A DNA stretch of 64,000 nucleotides from Enterobacillus tribolii (GCF_003363015.1 NZ_QRAP01000005.1:1-64000); one strand, 5' to 3'; shown: positions 41,490 through 52,425, counted from the stretch's first letter. Notes: generated by a model from the letters alone, not told the origin. A program made the numbers and translations.

Positions 41490-44186
41490 ATGTCAGAATT
41501 AAATGGTCAGTTGCCCCATGATGCCGCCCATGACAGCAAAACGTTGCCGAACGCTACGCATCCGCTTCCCGCCTCGCCCGAAACCTTCACCGATGAGCAG
41601 CTCGCCTGCGCGCCATTGAAACATTCGCTGGAAGAATTCCAGCTGTGGCTGGCCGATGCGTTTAATGCCGGCGTCTCGGCTGAAGCTTTGGTTTCCGCCC
41701 GCTCCCAATACATCGATCGCCTGCTCAGCCGCCTGTGGCGACAGGCCGGTTTTGAAGGTCGCCAGAGCATGGCGCTGATCGCCGTCGGTGGTTACGGCCG
41801 CGGAGAATTGCACCCTTTATCTGACATCGACCTGCTGATCCTGAGCGAGCAACCGCTGGCCGAAGAAGACGCCCGGCGCGTCGGTGAGTTAATCACCCTG
41901 CTGTGGGACCTGCGGCTGGAAGTCGGCCACAGCGTACGCAGCCTGGCTGAATGCATCCAGGAAGGATTGTCGGACCTGACCGTCGCGACCAACCTGATCG
42001 AATCACGGCTGATCAGCGGCGACGTAGCGCTGTTCCTGCAACTGCAAAAAAACATTTTCAGCGAAGACTTCTGGCCCTCGCCCAAATTTTTCCACGCCAA
42101 AGTTCAGGAGCAGCATGAACGCCACCAGCGCTACCACGGCACCAGCTATAACCTGGAGCCGGATATCAAAGCCAGCCCCGGCGGCCTGCGCGATATTCAC
42201 ACGCTATTGTGGGTTGCGCACCGTCATTTCGGCGCCACGTCGCTGGACGAAATGGTCGGCTTCGGCTTCCTGACCGACGCGGAGCGCAGCGAGCTGAACG
42301 AATGCCAGAGTTTTTTGTGGCGCATCCGCTTCGCCCTGCATCTGGTGCTTCCGCGCTATGACAACCGTCTGCTGTTCGATCGCCAGCTCAGCGTCGCGCG
42401 ATTGCTGCACTACGACGGCGAAGGCAATCAGCCCATCGAAAAGATGATGAAGGATTTTTACCGCATGACGCGCCGCGTCAGCGAGCTGAATCAGATGCTG
42501 CTGCAATTGTTCGACGAAGCCATCCTGGCGCTGGACACCAACGAAAAGCCCCGTCCCCTGGATGATGATTTCCAGCTGCGCGGCAGCCTGATCGACCTGC
42601 GCGCCGCAGACACCTTTATCCGCGATCCGGCCGCCATCCTGCGCCTGTTTTACGCGATGGTGCATAACCCCGCGATCAAAGGTATTTACTCAACCACGTT
42701 GCGTCACCTGCGTTACGCCCGCCGTCATCTGAAACAACCGCTGTGCGACCTGCCCGAAGCGCGCGCGCTGTTTATGGCGATCCTGCGCCATCCCGGCGCG
42801 GTACACCGGGCGTTGCTGCCTATGCACCGCCACAGCGTGCTGTGGGCCTACATGCCGCAGTGGGGAAAAATCGTCGGGCAAATGCAGTTCGATTTATTCC
42901 ATGCTTATACCGTTGATGAGCACACCATACGCGTACTGCTGAAGCTGGAGAGCTTCTCATATGAGAAAACCCGGCCGCAGCATCCGTTGTGTGTGGAACT
43001 TTATCCGCGCCTGCCCCAGCCTGAGCTGCTGTTGCTGGCCGCCCTGTTCCACGACATCGCCAAAGGCCGCGGCGGCGATCACTCCGAGCTGGGCGCGCAG
43101 GACGCGCTGGAATTCGCCGCCCTGCACGGGCTGAATTCGCGCGAAGCCCAGTTGGTTTCCTGGCTGGTGCGCTGCCACCTGCTGATGTCGGTCACCGCCC
43201 AGCGCCGTGACATTCAGGATCCGGCGGTCATTCAGCAATTCAGCGCCGAAGTGCAAAGCGAAACCCGCCTGCGCTATCTGGTCAGCCTGACCGTCGCAGA
43301 CATCTGCGCCACTAACGAAAGCCTGTGGAACAGCTGGAAACAGAGCCTGCTGCGCGAACTTTATTTCGCCACCGAGAAACAGCTGCGCCGGGGCATGCAG
43401 CACGTCCCGGACCTGCGCGAACGCGTACGCCACCACCGGCTTCAGGCGCTGGCGCTGCTGCGCATGGACAACATCAACGAAGAGGCCCTGCACCGCATCT
43501 GGAGCCGCTGCCGCGCCGACTATTTCCTGCGCCACAACCCTAATCAGCTGGCCTGGCATGCCCGCCACCTGCTCAAACACGATGACCCCGGCAAACCGCT
43601 GGTGCTGGTCAGCCATCAGGCCACCCGCGGCGGAACGGAGATTTTCATTCACAGCCCGGATCGCCCCTACCTGTTTGCCGCCGTTGCCGGCGAACTGGAC
43701 CGGCGCAACCTCAGCGTACACGACGCCCAGATCTTCACCAACCGCGACGGCTACGCGATGGACACCTTCGTCGTGCTGGAGCCCGACGGCAGCCCGCTGG
43801 CGCAGGACCGCCACGACACCATCAGGTTCGCCCTCGAACAGGCGCTGACGCAGCAGCAATACCGCCATCCGCGCGCGCGCCGCCCGTCATCCCGGCTGCG
43901 GCACTTCAGCGTTCCCACGGAAATTTCATTTTTGCCCGCCCATACGGATAAACGCAGCTATATGGAGCTGGTCGCGCTGGATCAGCCCGGTTTACTGGCA
44001 AGGGTTGGTGAGGTTTTCGCTGATTTAGGACTGTCGCTGCACAGCGCGCGCATCACCACGATCGGCGAACGGGTAGAAGATTTGTTCATTATCGCCGACG
44101 GCGAAAGAAAAGCATTGGACAAGAAAATGCAGGATGAAGTGGCTAAGCGGTTGACAGCGGCCCTCGATCCAACCGATAAAGAATAG
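41490..44186 (+). CDS. glnD: PII uridylyltransferase/uridylyl-removing enzyme GlnD
   Basis: GlnD is the glutamine sensor that uridylylates PII proteins (GlnB, GlnK) when glutamine is low and deuridylylates them when it is high. The start at 41490 ([11 protein letters not shown]) gives 898 residues; an upstream start at 41433 is possible, and the N-terminal 60 residues are poorly conserved. Domains are the nucleotidyltransferase with [17 protein letters not shown], the HD hydrolase domain with [14 protein letters not shown], and two C-terminal ACT domains. It is followed 47 bases later by dapD. Confidence 0.95.
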   Translation: MSELNGQLPHDAAHDSKTLPNATHPLPASPETFTDEQLACAPLKHSLEEFQLWLADAFNAGVSAEALVSARSQYIDRLLSRLWRQAGFEGRQSMALIAVGGYGRGELHPLSDIDLLILSEQPLAEEDARRVGELITLLWDLRLEVGHSVRSLAECIQEGLSDLTVATNLIESRLISGDVALFLQLQKNIFSEDFWPSPKFFHAKVQEQHERHQRYHGTSYNLEPDIKASPGGLRDIHTLLWVAHRHFGATSLDEMVGFGFLTDAERSELNECQSFLWRIRFALHLVLPRYDNRLLFDRQLSVARLLHYDGEGNQPIEKMMKDFYRMTRRVSELNQMLLQLFDEAILALDTNEKPRPLDDDFQLRGSLIDLRAADTFIRDPAAILRLFYAMVHNPAIKGIYSTTLRHLRYARRHLKQPLCDLPEARALFMAILRHPGAVHRALLPMHRHSVLWAYMPQWGKIVGQMQFDLFHAYTVDEHTIRVLLKLESFSYEKTRPQHPLCVELYPRLPQPELLLLAALFHDIAKGRGGDHSELGAQDALEFAALHGLNSREAQLVSWLVRCHLLMSVTAQRRDIQDPAVIQQFSAEVQSETRLRYLVSLTVADICATNESLWNSWKQSLLRELYFATEKQLRRGMQHVPDLRERVRHHRLQALALLRMDNINEEALHRIWSRCRADYFLRHNPNQLAWHARHLLKHDDPGKPLVLVSHQATRGGTEIFIHSPDRPYLFAAVAGELDRRNLSVHDAQIFTNRDGYAMDTFVVLEPDGSPLAQDRHDTIRFALEQALTQQQYRHPRARRPSSRLRHFSVPTEISFLPAHTDKRSYMELVALDQPGLLARVGEVFADLGLSLHSARITTIGERVEDLFIIADGERKALDKKMQDEVAKRLTAALDPTDKE

Positions 44187-44233
44187 CTCATAAAATAGTA
44201 TCAATTAACACAACATTCAGGAATGAAATCAGG

Positions 44234-45058
44234 ATGCAGCAGTTACAGACACTTATCGAGAACGCTTTCGAGCGCCGCGCAGACATCACCCCGACCAGCG
44301 TTGACGCGGTAACCCGCGAAGCGGTTAATCAGGTTATCGCCAGCCTGGACAGCGGCGAGCTGCGCGTGGCGGAAAAAATCAACGGCGAGTGGGTTACGCA
44401 TCAATGGCTGAAAAAGGCCGTTCTGCTCTCTTTCCGCATCAACGACAACCAGGTGATGGAAGGCGCTGAAACCCGCTTCTACGATAAAGTGCCGATGAAA
44501 TTCGCCGACTACGACGAAGCCCGCTTTCAGCGCGAAGGCTTCCGCGTCGTGCCGCCCGCCAGCGTGCGCAAAGGCGCTTTCATCGCCCGTAACAGCGTGC
44601 TGATGCCTTCTTACGTCAACATCGGCGCCTATGTTGACGAAGGTACGATGGTCGATACCTGGGCCACTGTCGGTTCCTGCGCCCAAATCGGTAAAAACGT
44701 ACACCTTTCCGGCGGCGTCGGCATCGGCGGCGTACTGGAGCCGCTGCAGGCCAACCCGACCATCATCGAAGACAACTGCTTTATCGGCGCGCGTTCCGAA
44801 GTGGTTGAAGGCGTGATCGTCGAAGAAGGCTCCGTGATCTCCATGGGGGTTTACCTGGGCCAGAGCACCAAAATTTACGATCGCGAAACCGGCGAAGTTC
44901 ACTATGGCCGCGTGCCGGCCGGCTCCGTGGTGGTTTCCGGCAACCTGCCTTCTAAAGACGGTAAATACAGCCTGTACTGCGCGGTCATCGTGAAAAAAGT
45001 CGATGCCAAAACGCGCGGAAAAGTGGGCATCAACGAGCTGTTACGCAGCATCGATTAA
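44234..45058 (+). CDS. dapD: Tetrahydrodipicolinate N-succinyltransferase
   Basis: DapD succinylates tetrahydrodipicolinate in lysine and diaminopimelate synthesis. The 274 residues equal the E. coli length. An N-terminal helical domain is followed by a hexapeptide-repeat left-handed beta helix (about 100-230) and a C-terminal strand region. A strong terminator follows. It supplies lysine and cell-wall diaminopimelate, the same amino acid that the cad module consumes. Confidence 0.98.
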   Translation: MQQLQTLIENAFERRADITPTSVDAVTREAVNQVIASLDSGELRVAEKINGEWVTHQWLKKAVLLSFRINDNQVMEGAETRFYDKVPMKFADYDEARFQREGFRVVPPASVRKGAFIARNSVLMPSYVNIGAYVDEGTMVDTWATVGSCAQIGKNVHLSGGVGIGGVLEPLQANPTIIEDNCFIGARSEVVEGVIVEEGSVISMGVYLGQSTKIYDRETGEVHYGRVPAGSVVVSGNLPSKDGKYSLYCAVIVKKVDAKTRGKVGINELLRSID

Positions 45059-45070
45059 AAAATAAAAATG

Positions 45071-45100
45071 CAGCGGGCCTGGCCCGCTGTTTTTTTTTTG
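45071..45100 (+). terminator. Rho-independent terminator of dapD
   Basis: CAGCGGGCC and GGCCCGCTG form a 9-bp perfect stem around a single T (so a slightly larger loop in practice), followed by about ten T. Confidence 0.92.
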
Positions 45101-45204
45101 GCTCTACAATCAACCGTGTTAACGCAACGCAGAACACAGATTTCTTCCGGCAGGCCGTTTACGCTGTCTCCCGTCGAATATGGATAAACCAAGAAGGTGC
45201 CGCT

Positions 45205-45591
45205 ATGTATGACAACCTGAAAAGTCTGGGGATTAATCAACCCGAAGATATTGACCGTTATAGTCTGCGCCAGGAGGCCAACAACGACATTCTGAAGATT
45301 TATTTTCGCAAGGATAAGGGAGAGTTTTTTGCTAAGAGCGTGAAATTTAAATATCCACGTCAACGCAAAACCGTTGTCGCCGATAACACCGCTCAGGGGT
45401 ATAAAGAGATCCACGAAATCAGCCCGGCGCTGCGCTACGTCATTGATGAGCTCGATCAAATCTGCCAGCGCGATCAGGTAGAAGTCGATCTCAAGCGTAA
45501 GATCCTGGACGACCTGCGCCATCTTGAAAGCGTGGTTTCCCATAAAATCGCTGAAATTGAGGCCGATCTGGAAAAACTGACGCAGAAATAA
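45205..45591 (+). CDS. yaeH: YaeH family protein (UPF0325/DUF3461)
   Basis: This 128-residue soluble protein matches E. coli YaeH in length and in its opening [10 protein letters not shown]. It is rich in charged residues and mostly helical towards the C-terminus, with a possible coiled coil at about 90-125. Its function is unknown. It follows dapD, as in E. coli, and has its own terminator. Confidence 0.93.
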   Translation: MYDNLKSLGINQPEDIDRYSLRQEANNDILKIYFRKDKGEFFAKSVKFKYPRQRKTVVADNTAQGYKEIHEISPALRYVIDELDQICQRDQVEVDLKRKILDDLRHLESVVSHKIAEIEADLEKLTQK

Positions 45592-45598
45592 CCGCAAG

Positions 45599-45623
45599 AG
45601 CGGGCGCCGGTTGCCCGCTTTTC
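45599..45623 (+). terminator. Rho-independent terminator of yaeH
   Basis: AGCGGGC and GCCCGCT form a 7-bp stem around a 7-base loop, followed by TTTCTT. It lies 8 bases past the yaeH stop. Confidence 0.82.
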
Positions 45624-45732
45624 TTCCCGCCGTTACAAACATGACAAAACCGTAATCTGCCCATCAGCGGTTTGTCATTCTCACCCCGGTATTCTGACTT
45701 TACGGACTCTGCAACCGCAAGGAATACCACAT

Positions 45733-47028
45733 ATGCGTCGTTTAACCGGCTTTCTGTTTTTCATTTGGGCTATCGCCTTCCTGTTTTCCCTGCCGGAAAC
45801 CTTCAGCTTCTTTTTCTGGCGCCGGCAAATCATCCTGCTTACCGGCATTCTTGCGCTGGGCTACATGAGCGCCGCGATGGTGCTCGCCATCCGTCCGGCG
45901 TGGCTGGAGAAATGGCTGAACGGGCTGGATAAAATGTACCGTCTGCACAAACACCTGGGAATCGGTGCGTTTGTCATGCTCTCGCTGCACTGGCTGGCGT
46001 TTAAAGCCGGTAAGTGGCTTACCCAGGCCGGCGTTTTGCAACGCCCCCACCGCGGCCCGCCGGAAGGTATTAACTGGCACGCGATCGCAAATGACATCGG
46101 TGAATATGCGTTTTATGCCTTCGTGATATTTGCCGTCGTCAGCCTGGCGAAAAAGATGTTCAACTATAAAAAGTTCATGCTGCTGCACAAGCTGGCCGGC
46201 GTCATTTTTATCGCCGGGGCATTGCACACCGTTCTGTCGCTGAACTGGGAGGCAAACCAGGCGATCTACAGCCTTGCCGCCGTGCTGCTGTGTGCCGTCG
46301 GCGGTTACTGCGCCTGGCTTTCGCTGAGCGGGAAGATCGGGCGCAACAGAAAAGTGCGCGGAAATGTCACGCAAACCCGTACGCTGGCGGATAATACCCT
46401 GAATTTTCACCTGCAGCTCGACGGGGATATCCATTATCGTCCCGGACAGTTTATCTATCTTGACTTGCTTGATGGCGAAAGCCCTCACCCCTTCACCGTG
46501 GTGAATTACGATGCCGGAACGCGCACGCTGGAGCTGGCGGTCAAGGCGCTGGGCGACTACACCAGCACATTGCTCAAAACCCTGCAACCCGGGCAACCAG
46601 CGGAGGTTGAAGGCGGTTACGGCCGCTTCCTGCTGGTAAACGACACGCACCAGGTCTGGATAGGCGCGGGTATCGGTATTACGCCGTTCATTGCCTGGCT
46701 AGAGGCCCTGGCCGCAGGCCGGCATTCTGCGAAGCACATTGAAAAGATCGTGTTCTTTTATTGCGCGGCAAGCCCGCGGGAGGCATTCTTCCTGCAACGC
46801 CTTCAGCAATTAACCAGTAAAATCACCTGCATAGACTTCCAGGTATTACTGGCCGAGCGCGGGGAGTTACTGACACCAGAAGCCATCGTCGAACGAATGG
46901 GAAACCGGTGCGACTATTCCGTCAGCTTTTGCGGCCCGGCGCCGTTTGCGCAAACGCTGAAAAAAGGGCTGACGGCAACCGGCTGGGATGAACGCCGCTT
47001 CCATAACGAACTGTTTTCCATGCGCTGA
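45733..47028 (+). CDS. Ferric-reductase-like transmembrane flavocytochrome
   Basis: The 431-residue protein resembles the NOX/ferric-reductase superfamily. Its N-terminal half has about six membrane helices. Histidines in RLHKHLG, LSLHWLA, LLHKLAG and ALHTVLS could bind two haems b. The C-terminal half is a ferredoxin-NADP reductase-like module with FAD site [10 protein letters not shown] and [11 protein letters not shown](P) site GAGIGITPF, and a terminal [16 protein letters not shown]. It would move electrons from cytosolic NAD(P)H through the membrane, perhaps to ferric iron, copper or quinone; the acceptor cannot be told. It is 23 bases upstream of a two-component system in the same direction. 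Confidence 0.85.
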   Translation: MRRLTGFLFFIWAIAFLFSLPETFSFFFWRRQIILLTGILALGYMSAAMVLAIRPAWLEKWLNGLDKMYRLHKHLGIGAFVMLSLHWLAFKAGKWLTQAGVLQRPHRGPPEGINWHAIANDIGEYAFYAFVIFAVVSLAKKMFNYKKFMLLHKLAGVIFIAGALHTVLSLNWEANQAIYSLAAVLLCAVGGYCAWLSLSGKIGRNRKVRGNVTQTRTLADNTLNFHLQLDGDIHYRPGQFIYLDLLDGESPHPFTVVNYDAGTRTLELAVKALGDYTSTLLKTLQPGQPAEVEGGYGRFLLVNDTHQVWIGAGIGITPFIAWLEALAAGRHSAKHIEKIVFFYCAASPREAFFLQRLQQLTSKITCIDFQVLLAERGELLTPEAIVERMGNRCDYSVSFCGPAPFAQTLKKGLTATGWDERRFHNELFSMR

Positions 47029-47051
47029 CGCATAATGAACCGGAACGCCAG

Positions 47052-47735
47052 ATGAAAATATTATTGGTTGAAGATCAGGCAATGGCGGCGGAATACGTCG
47101 CCAAAGGGCTGCGGGAGCAAGGTATGGTGGTTGACGTCGCCGCCAACGGCCCTGATGGCCTCCATTACCTGCTGACCGCAGATTACGATCTGGCGATTCT
47201 GGACGTCATGCTGCCCGGTCTGAACGGCTGGGACATTTTAGAAACCGCGCGCAAGGCGGGCAGACAAACCACCGTCATGTTCCTCACCGCCCGCGATGAT
47301 GTGGAAGATCGCGTACGCGGGCTGGAATTAGGCGCCGATGACTATCTGGTCAAACCGTTTTCGTTCAGCGAACTGCTGGCACGCATCCGGGTGATTCAGC
47401 GCCGGCAGGCAGAGCCCCAGGCGCCGGAAAAAACCGTGCTACACGTCGCCGACCTGGAGCTGGATCTGCTGAAACATCAGGTGCATCGTCAGGGAAAGCG
47501 GCTGGATCTGACGCCCAAAGAGTTCACCCTGCTCAGCCTGCTGATGCGCCGCAGCGGAGAGGTTTTGTCGCGCATCGTTATCGCCGAACAGGTCTGGGAC
47601 ATGCATTTTGACTCCGGCACCAATGTCGTGGATGTCGCAATCCGCCGCCTGCGCACCAAGGTGGACGACCCCTTTGACGTGAAACTGCTTCATACCATCC
47701 GCGGAGCCGGTTATGTCATGGAACTGCGCGAATGA
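47052..47735 (+). CDS. OmpR-family response regulator (CusR/IrlR-like)
   Basis: The 227-residue protein has an N-terminal receiver domain with acidic pocket E7/D8, phosphoacceptor D51 (ILDVMLPG), the conserved FLTA threonine and K101 (LVKPFS). A linker leads to a C-terminal winged helix (about 130-225) ending [14 protein letters not shown]. Closest in style are heavy-metal regulators such as CusR. It overlaps the kinase gene by 4 bases (ATGA). It probably controls the preceding flavocytochrome gene, but no binding site was identified. Confidence 0.9.
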   Translation: MKILLVEDQAMAAEYVAKGLREQGMVVDVAANGPDGLHYLLTADYDLAILDVMLPGLNGWDILETARKAGRQTTVMFLTARDDVEDRVRGLELGADDYLVKPFSFSELLARIRVIQRRQAEPQAPEKTVLHVADLELDLLKHQVHRQGKRLDLTPKEFTLLSLLMRRSGEVLSRIVIAEQVWDMHFDSGTNVVDVAIRRLRTKVDDPFDVKLLHTIRGAGYVMELRE

Positions 47736-49147
47736 TGATCCTGTCCACCATCCGCCAATGGTCGCTCGCCCGGCGGCTGAGTTTGTCTTTCACTCTGTCG
47801 ATGGCCGCGCTTATCATCGTGATCTTCGCCGTCATTTACACGTCACTGGTGGTCCAGCTCAAACACCGAAACGGGCAGGAAATGGAGCGCATCCTGCAAT
47901 CCCAGCGTAACGCCATCGCCAACATCCACGACGGCCGCCGCCTGAAAGCCTGGCAACAGCGTTGGGTTGAAAATTTTGATCCGGACAAGCGGGTTTTTCT
48001 GCGCATTTTTGATGGCGACGGCAAGCTTTTCGCCGCATCACCGCATATGCCGGTGGAGTCTTACCATTTCCCTTCTGCGGGAAAGCCTTACCGCACCCAG
48101 GTTTGGTTCAACAAGCAGGAAAAACGCAAGGTAAAAATGCTGTTGGCCACGGAGAACATCACGCTGCGCAATGGGGAAACCTGGGTTATTCAGGTTGCGC
48201 TTAACGCCTCTCAGGAACGGGAGTTGGTCGAGCTGAGTATGCATATCCTGAGGGTGGTCGGCATCGCTGCCGTGCTCTTTACCGCCCTGCTGAGCTGGCT
48301 GATTGTCCGGACCGGTCTGAAGCCATTGAATACCCTGAACCAGCAGATACAGAACATCCACATTGAAAAATTGAATACCCGCATCGGTCAACGGGAATGG
48401 CCGGCGGAGCTGAAGGCGCTGGCCGCCTCATTTGACGGCATGCTGGAAAGGCTGGAACGTTCATTTACCGAGTTGTCGCGCTTTTCCTCCGATATCGCCC
48501 ACGAATTCCGCGCGCCAATCAACAACATCATCGCGGCCGCCAGCGTCATTCAGTCACGCGTTCGCCCGCCGGAGGAGTATCAGGAAACGCTGGCGAAGAT
48601 TAGCGAGGAGGGAGAACGCCTGTCACGCATGATCACTTCAATGCTGTTCCTGGCAAGGGCGGACAACGCCAAAGAAGTGATGCATCCCGAAGCGATTAAT
48701 GCCGGCGCCTTGTTCAGTCACATCATTGATTTTTTCAGCATGTCAGCGGAAGAGAAGCAGATAACGCTGGCCCAGCGCGGCGATGCAACGCTTCATGCCG
48801 ATCCTTTACTGCTGGGCCGTGCGCTTTCCAATCTGGTGGACAACGCCCTGCGCTATACCCCGCCGGGCGGCCAGATCACGCTTGAAGCCGCCGCCAGAGG
48901 TAACGATGTGCTGCTCAGCGTAACGGACAGCGGCAGTGGTATTAAGGCCGATGATTTACCGCACGTTTTCGAACGCTTTTACCGCGCGGACTATGCCCGC
49001 ACGGATCGGGAAAGCTCCGGACTTGGGCTGGCGATGGTAAAATCCATTGCCGAACTGCATCACGGCAGCGTCAGCGCCGAAAGTACGCCGGGCGAAGGCA
49101 GCCGCTTTACGCTCTGCTTACCCGGCGGGAATACCGTTATCAGCTAA
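47732..49147 (+). CDS. Sensor histidine kinase (heavy-metal/CusS-like)
   Basis: This inner-membrane kinase of 471 residues has two membrane helices (about 18-42 and 172-192) that flank a periplasmic sensor of about 130 residues. A HAMP domain (about 192-245) follows. The HisKA box reads [11 protein letters not shown], with a phosphoacceptor histidine near 257. The HATPase_c domain has N-box [10 protein letters not shown]1 DSGSGI and G2 [15 protein letters not shown] instead of the commoner HELRTP is a conservative variant. It forms a pair with the preceding regulator, and its 3' end overlaps the convergent yqcA by 8 bases. The signal is unknown. Confidence 0.9.
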   Translation: MMILSTIRQWSLARRLSLSFTLSMAALIIVIFAVIYTSLVVQLKHRNGQEMERILQSQRNAIANIHDGRRLKAWQQRWVENFDPDKRVFLRIFDGDGKLFAASPHMPVESYHFPSAGKPYRTQVWFNKQEKRKVKMLLATENITLRNGETWVIQVALNASQERELVELSMHILRVVGIAAVLFTALLSWLIVRTGLKPLNTLNQQIQNIHIEKLNTRIGQREWPAELKALAASFDGMLERLERSFTELSRFSSDIAHEFRAPINNIIAAASVIQSRVRPPEEYQETLAKISEEGERLSRMITSMLFLARADNAKEVMHPEAINAGALFSHIIDFFSMSAEEKQITLAQRGDATLHADPLLLGRALSNLVDNALRYTPPGGQITLEAAARGNDVLLSVTDSGSGIKADDLPHVFERFYRADYARTDRESSGLGLAMVKSIAELHHGSVSAESTPGEGSRFTLCLPGGNTVIS

Positions 49148-49589
49148 GCAGACGTCCCCAGTTTTCAACCCACGGTCCGGTCACAACCTCCGGTTCGGCA
49201 TCCACCTGAGCGTCAACCTCAAGCAGCTCACCGATGCGCGTCGCCTGCTGTTCTTGCAGCAGGTCATCAAACTTATGACCGGCGCCGCAAAAATCGGAAT
49301 AACTGCTGTCTCCCAGAGCGATCACGCCATAGCGCAGCGCCGGCTGGTAACCCAGTTGATCCCTGACCGCCACGAACAGAGGCACGATTGAGTCGGGCAA
49401 ATTCCCCTGCCCGGTCGTGGAGGTCACGATCAGGACATAGTGCTGCTGATACGCCTGCCACTCAGCCAGCGTGCCCTCTTCAAACACGCGGACCTCATGC
49501 CCTTGCGCCCGGAGCAAAGTTTCGGCCTCCTCCGCAACCAGCAACGCATTACCGTATACGGTACCCACAAAAATGCCGACCTGAGCCAT
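49140..49589 (-). CDS. yqcA: Flavodoxin YqcA
   Basis: YqcA is a short-chain FMN flavodoxin and a likely cytosolic electron carrier. The start at 49589 ([14 protein letters not shown]) gives 149 residues, the E. coli length. The phosphate-binding loop [12 protein letters not shown] is at about 9-20 and the isoalloxazine loop [12 protein letters not shown] at about 56-67. It is 17 bases after truC in the leftward yqcC-truC-yqcA group. It overlaps the sensor kinase gene tail to tail. Confidence 0.94.
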   Translation of the reverse strand: MAQVGIFVGTVYGNALLVAEEAETLLRAQGHEVRVFEEGTLAEWQAYQQHYVLIVTSTTGQGNLPDSIVPLFVAVRDQLGYQPALRYGVIALGDSSYSDFCGAGHKFDDLLQEQQATRIGELLEVDAQVDAEPEVVTGPWVENWGRLLS

Positions 49590-49606
49590 ACTCTTTCCCC
49601 CTGAAT

Positions 49607-50380
49607 TCAATTCGTTCCATCCTGACGGCAAGGCGCAGGAAACTCAACCCCCCAGAGTTCAGGGAGATAATGATGCCAGCCGAACTGCGTCATCAGGTGT
49701 TGCCATCGCGCATCAAGCCCGGCGCGCAGGCATAAAGGTTCCCCGCTGACCGGATGCGTCAGCCGTAATTCACTGGCATGCAACATCAGTCCGGCGCATG
49801 CGAAGTGCTCCGCAACGCCCCGGTTTTGCCGCAGATCGCCATGTTTGGTATCGCCGAGAATAGGATGACGCAAATGCGCCAGATGGCGGCGCAGCTGATG
49901 CTTGCGCCCGGTTTCCGGTTGCAGTTCCACCAGGCTGAAACGCGAGCTGGGGTAACGGCCGATGGCTACCGGCATCTCCACCTGCGCCAGCCCGCGATAA
50001 TGACTGACCGCCGGCTGGGCCGCTTTGTCCTGCTGGCTGAACTTATCGGCGATTTTGTCCAGTTCTTCGGTCAGCGGGTAATCAACCGTCCCTTCTCCGT
50101 CCAGAAAACCTCTCACCACGGCATGGTATGTCTTACTCACCTGCCGCTGCTCAAAGCTTTGCGCCAGCAAACGTGCGACCTCAGCAGATAACCCCATCAG
50201 CAATACGCCGGACGTAGGGCGATCCAGCCGGTGTACGGTGAAGACGTGCTGGCCGATTTGATCCCGAACGGTCTGCATCACGACGACTTTTTCTTTGCGA
50301 TCCAGCCAGCTACGGTGCACCAGCCATCCGGCCGGTTTATTCACGGCGATCAGATGCTGGTCCTGATAAATAATTTCCAT
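49607..50380 (-). CDS. truC: tRNA pseudouridine(65) synthase TruC
   Basis: TruC isomerises U65 to pseudouridine in tRNA-Ile1 and tRNA-Asp. The 257-residue protein is an RluA-family enzyme with the catalytic aspartate D53 in [12 protein letters not shown]. The [13 protein letters not shown] and GDTKHGD motifs are also present. It is near E. coli length (260) and follows yqcC by 21 bases. Confidence 0.95.
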   Translation of the reverse strand: MEIIYQDQHLIAVNKPAGWLVHRSWLDRKEKVVVMQTVRDQIGQHVFTVHRLDRPTSGVLLMGLSAEVARLLAQSFEQRQVSKTYHAVVRGFLDGEGTVDYPLTEELDKIADKFSQQDKAAQPAVSHYRGLAQVEMPVAIGRYPSSRFSLVELQPETGRKHQLRRHLAHLRHPILGDTKHGDLRQNRGVAEHFACAGLMLHASELRLTHPVSGEPLCLRAGLDARWQHLMTQFGWHHYLPELWGVEFPAPCRQDGTN

Positions 50381-50401
50381 AGGGGATTCCGATACGGCGG
50401 C

Positions 50402-50731
50402 TTAGTTTTTCGCCGACGCGAACAAATTGTCCAACGCCAGCAACGTCACCATCAGCGGCTGAAGTTCCTCGTGACGCTGGGCGAACGCCAGTTCGAAATA
50501 GGGGTAAATGGCAAACCCCTGCGGCAGTGCCGCCTGGCTGTCGAGCAAATCATGCATTTTCGGCAAAAAAACCCACTGCAACCATTGCTCTGCGGACATG
50601 GTATCAATACAGAAAGGCTCAACGCTGGAGAACGCTTCCGCCTGCGGCGGCGCATCCTGCCACAGCCCAAGCGCCTGCATGCGATCTGCAATCTCACGCA
50701 AAAGCTGCCGGATTTGTATATGTGTACTCAT
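50402..50731 (-). CDS. yqcC: YqcC family protein (DUF446)
   Basis: This 109-residue soluble helical protein has the DUF446 features LLREIADRMQALGLW and the C-terminal MVTLLALDNLFA. E. coli YqcC has 109 residues and unknown function. In E. coli csrB lies directly upstream of this gene, and here the csrB array does. Confidence 0.93.
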   Translation of the reverse strand: MSTHIQIRQLLREIADRMQALGLWQDAPPQAEAFSSVEPFCIDTMSAEQWLQWVFLPKMHDLLDSQAALPQGFAIYPYFELAFAQRHEELQPLMVTLLALDNLFASAKN

Positions 50732-50817
50732 GCCAAAAACCCCTTACGCCCAAAAATGAGGGGCCAAAGCATAGCATTACTCCGCATTCCGGCCCAATGC
50801 TGTCCCGTAAAAGGAAT

Positions 50818-51203
50818 AAAAAAAGGGCGTACTGCAAATGCAGTACGCCCGGTTCGTTTTGCAGCATTCCCGCTACTCAAGGTGCTCCCTGCTCATCCTT
50901 GAAAACTTTTCCCTTGGCTTTCCGTTTCCCACATATCCGTTGTGGCGTATCCTACTTTCTTTCCCTGACTTATTATCCTGCGCCATCCTGACGCTTTTCT
51001 TCCCTTGGTCGCTCCTGACCCACCGACCATCCTGTGCCGGCTCTCATTCTCCGTCCTGGAGGTGTCCCTTGTTTCGTCCTGAAACATCCTTCGACCACAT
51101 CCTGCGGTACATCCTTTCACCCATCCTGGGTGTGTTCCCTTCTACTTCATCCTGAAGCAACATCATCCTGATGTTCCTGCTTCCTGCCGTCTTCCCTTCC
51201 GGT
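50818..51203 (-). ncRNA. csrB: CsrB small RNA, copy 1 (nearest yqcC)
   Basis: CsrB is an untranslated RNA that titrates the global regulator CsrA. On the minus strand this unit of about 385 nt contains about 27 GGA triplets, twelve of them as CAGGA (CAGGATG in hairpin loops such as CATCAGGATGATG). Near the end it shares CAAGGATGAGCAGGGAGCA and the AACGAACCGGG lead-in to the terminator with E. coli CsrB. The 12-bp terminator is at 50825-50850 with a seven-T tail. The gene position between yqcC and syd matches E. coli. The 5' end is estimated from alignment. This copy differs from the others mainly in the terminator stem (GGGCG rather than GGGGG). Confidence 0.92.
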
Positions 51204-51209
51204 AACACT

Positions 51210-51238
51210 AATGTCGCCGATCCTGCCCTTTTGAACAA
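51210..51238 (-). promoter_or_regulatory. Promoter of csrB copy 1
   Basis: On the minus strand, TTGTTC (51233-51238) and GACATT (51210-51215) are 17 bases apart. The same pair recurs at TTGTTC/GACACT 611 bases away and TTGTTT/GACATT 1222 bases away, although the spacer bases differ. Both hexamers are weak, as expected for an activator-dependent promoter. TAGTGT (51205-51210) is an alternative -10. Confidence 0.45.
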
Positions 51239-51374
51239 TAGGGGTATTGCGTCCTACAAAGCGCATTTGCGTTTGTACAAAACAATCGACTCACCTATCC
51301 AACTGTATTTAAATAAAAAACAAATTACAGGGTACGTTTTTACCCGAAAAGAAAACACGATCTCTCACAGCCTC

Positions 51375-51392
51375 TGTAAGACATATCTCACA
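51375..51392 (-). promoter_or_regulatory. UvrY/GacA-type palindrome upstream of csrB copy 1
   Basis: TGTAAG-ACATAT-CTCACA matches the GacA/UvrY box TGTAAG-N6-CTTACA at 11 of 12 fixed positions. Its centre lies about 180 bases upstream of the predicted start, comparable to the distal UvrY site of E. coli csrB. BarA-UvrY would activate from here, probably with DNA bending over the AT-rich stretch between. Confidence 0.75.
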
Positions 51393-51428
51393 ACAGCGCG
51401 GGCAGTCCTGTAAGCCTTAAAAAGGCAA

Positions 51429-51814
51429 AAAAAAGGGGGGTACTGCATCTTGCAGTACCCCCGGTTCGTTTTGCAGCAATCCTGCTACTCAAGGTGCTCC
51501 CTGCTCATCCTTGAAAACTTTTCCCTTGGCTTTCCGTTTCCCACATATCCGTTGTGGCGTATCCTACTTTCTTTCCCTGACTTATTATCCTGCGCCATCC
51601 TGACGCTTTTCTTCCCTTGGTCGCTCCTGACCCACCGACCATCCTGTGCCGGCTCTCATTCTCCGTCCTGGAGGTGTCCCTTGTTTCGTCCTGAAACATC
51701 CTTCGACCACATCCTGCGGTACATCCTTTCACCCATCCTGGGTGTGTTCCCTTTTACTTCATCCTGAAGCAACATCATCCTGATGTTCCTGCTTCCTGCC
51801 GTCTTCCTTTCCGG
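51429..51814 (-). ncRNA. csrB: CsrB small RNA, copy 2 (middle)
   Basis: This second complete CsrB gene on the minus strand is offset from copy 1 by exactly 611 bases. Counted by eye, about four bases differ from copy 1 over some 350 bases of the RNA body, and all GGA motifs are kept. The terminator has its own 12-bp stem GGGGGTACTGCA/TGCAGTACCCCC (51436-51462) and an eight-T tail, so this copy ends by itself and does not depend on copy 1. Its function should be the same CsrA titration. Confidence 0.9.
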
Positions 51815-51985
51815 TAACAGTAGTGTCGCCGATCCCACCCCTTCGAACAATAGGGGTATTGCGTCCTACAAAACACGTTTGTGCTTACGATTATAATTAT
51901 CTTATCTATCTGTTTGTATTTAAACAAAAATAACATTCACCGGTGCGCTTTTGCCCGAAAAGAAAACACGATCTCTCACAGACTC

Positions 51986-52003
51986 TGTAAGACATGTCTC
52001 ACA
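51986..52003 (-). promoter_or_regulatory. UvrY/GacA-type palindrome upstream of csrB copy 2
   Basis: TGTAAG-ACATGT-CTCACA is placed exactly 611 bases from the copy 1 box. It keeps the same distance to its own RNA, although the bases between have diverged considerably. Confidence 0.75.
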
Positions 52004-52039
52004 AAGGCGCGGGCAGCCCTGTAAGCCTTTAAAAAAGAC

Positions 52040-52425
52040 AAAAAAAGGGGGTACTGCAATGCAGTACCCCCGGTTCGTTTTGCAGCAATCCTGCTACTCA
52101 AGGTGCTCCCTGCTCATCCTTGAAAACTTTTCCCTTGGCTTTCCGTTTCCCACATATCCGTTGTGGCGTGTCCTACTTTCTTTCCCTGACTTATTATCCT
52201 GCGTCATCCTGACGCTTTTCTTCCCTTGGTCGCTCCTGACCCACCGACCATCCTGTGCCGGCTCTCATTCTCCGTCCTGGAGGTGTCCCTTGTTTCGTCC
52301 TGAAACATCCTTCGACCACATCCTGCGGTACATCCTTTCACCCGTCCTGGGTGTGTTCCCTTCTACTTCATCCTGAAGCAACATCATCCTGATGTTCCTG
52401 CTTCCTGCCGTCTTCCCTTCCGGTG
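52040..52425 (-). ncRNA. csrB: CsrB small RNA, copy 3 (nearest syd)
   Basis: This third complete CsrB gene is again offset by 611 bases. It differs from copy 2 by about five bases in the RNA body. Its terminator stem GGGGGTACTGCA/TGCAGTACCCCC (52047-52071) is followed by six to seven T. The CAGGATG-loop hairpins are intact. It is the copy whose upstream region is most diverged, which suggests it holds the original promoter next to syd, while copies 1 and 2 are closer relatives. Confidence 0.9.

Noticed and set aside
51171-51413. 80-codon frame between csrB copies 1 and 2
   Set aside because: It crosses the copy 1 promoter and UvrY box and is not kept in the other two units, so it is not a gene.
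50838-52376. Open frames of about 65-140 codons on both strands in the 50.8-52.4 kb repeats
   Set aside because: They repeat because the csrB RNA repeats. They lack ribosome-binding sites, have low-complexity composition from CATCCTG motifs and overlap terminators.
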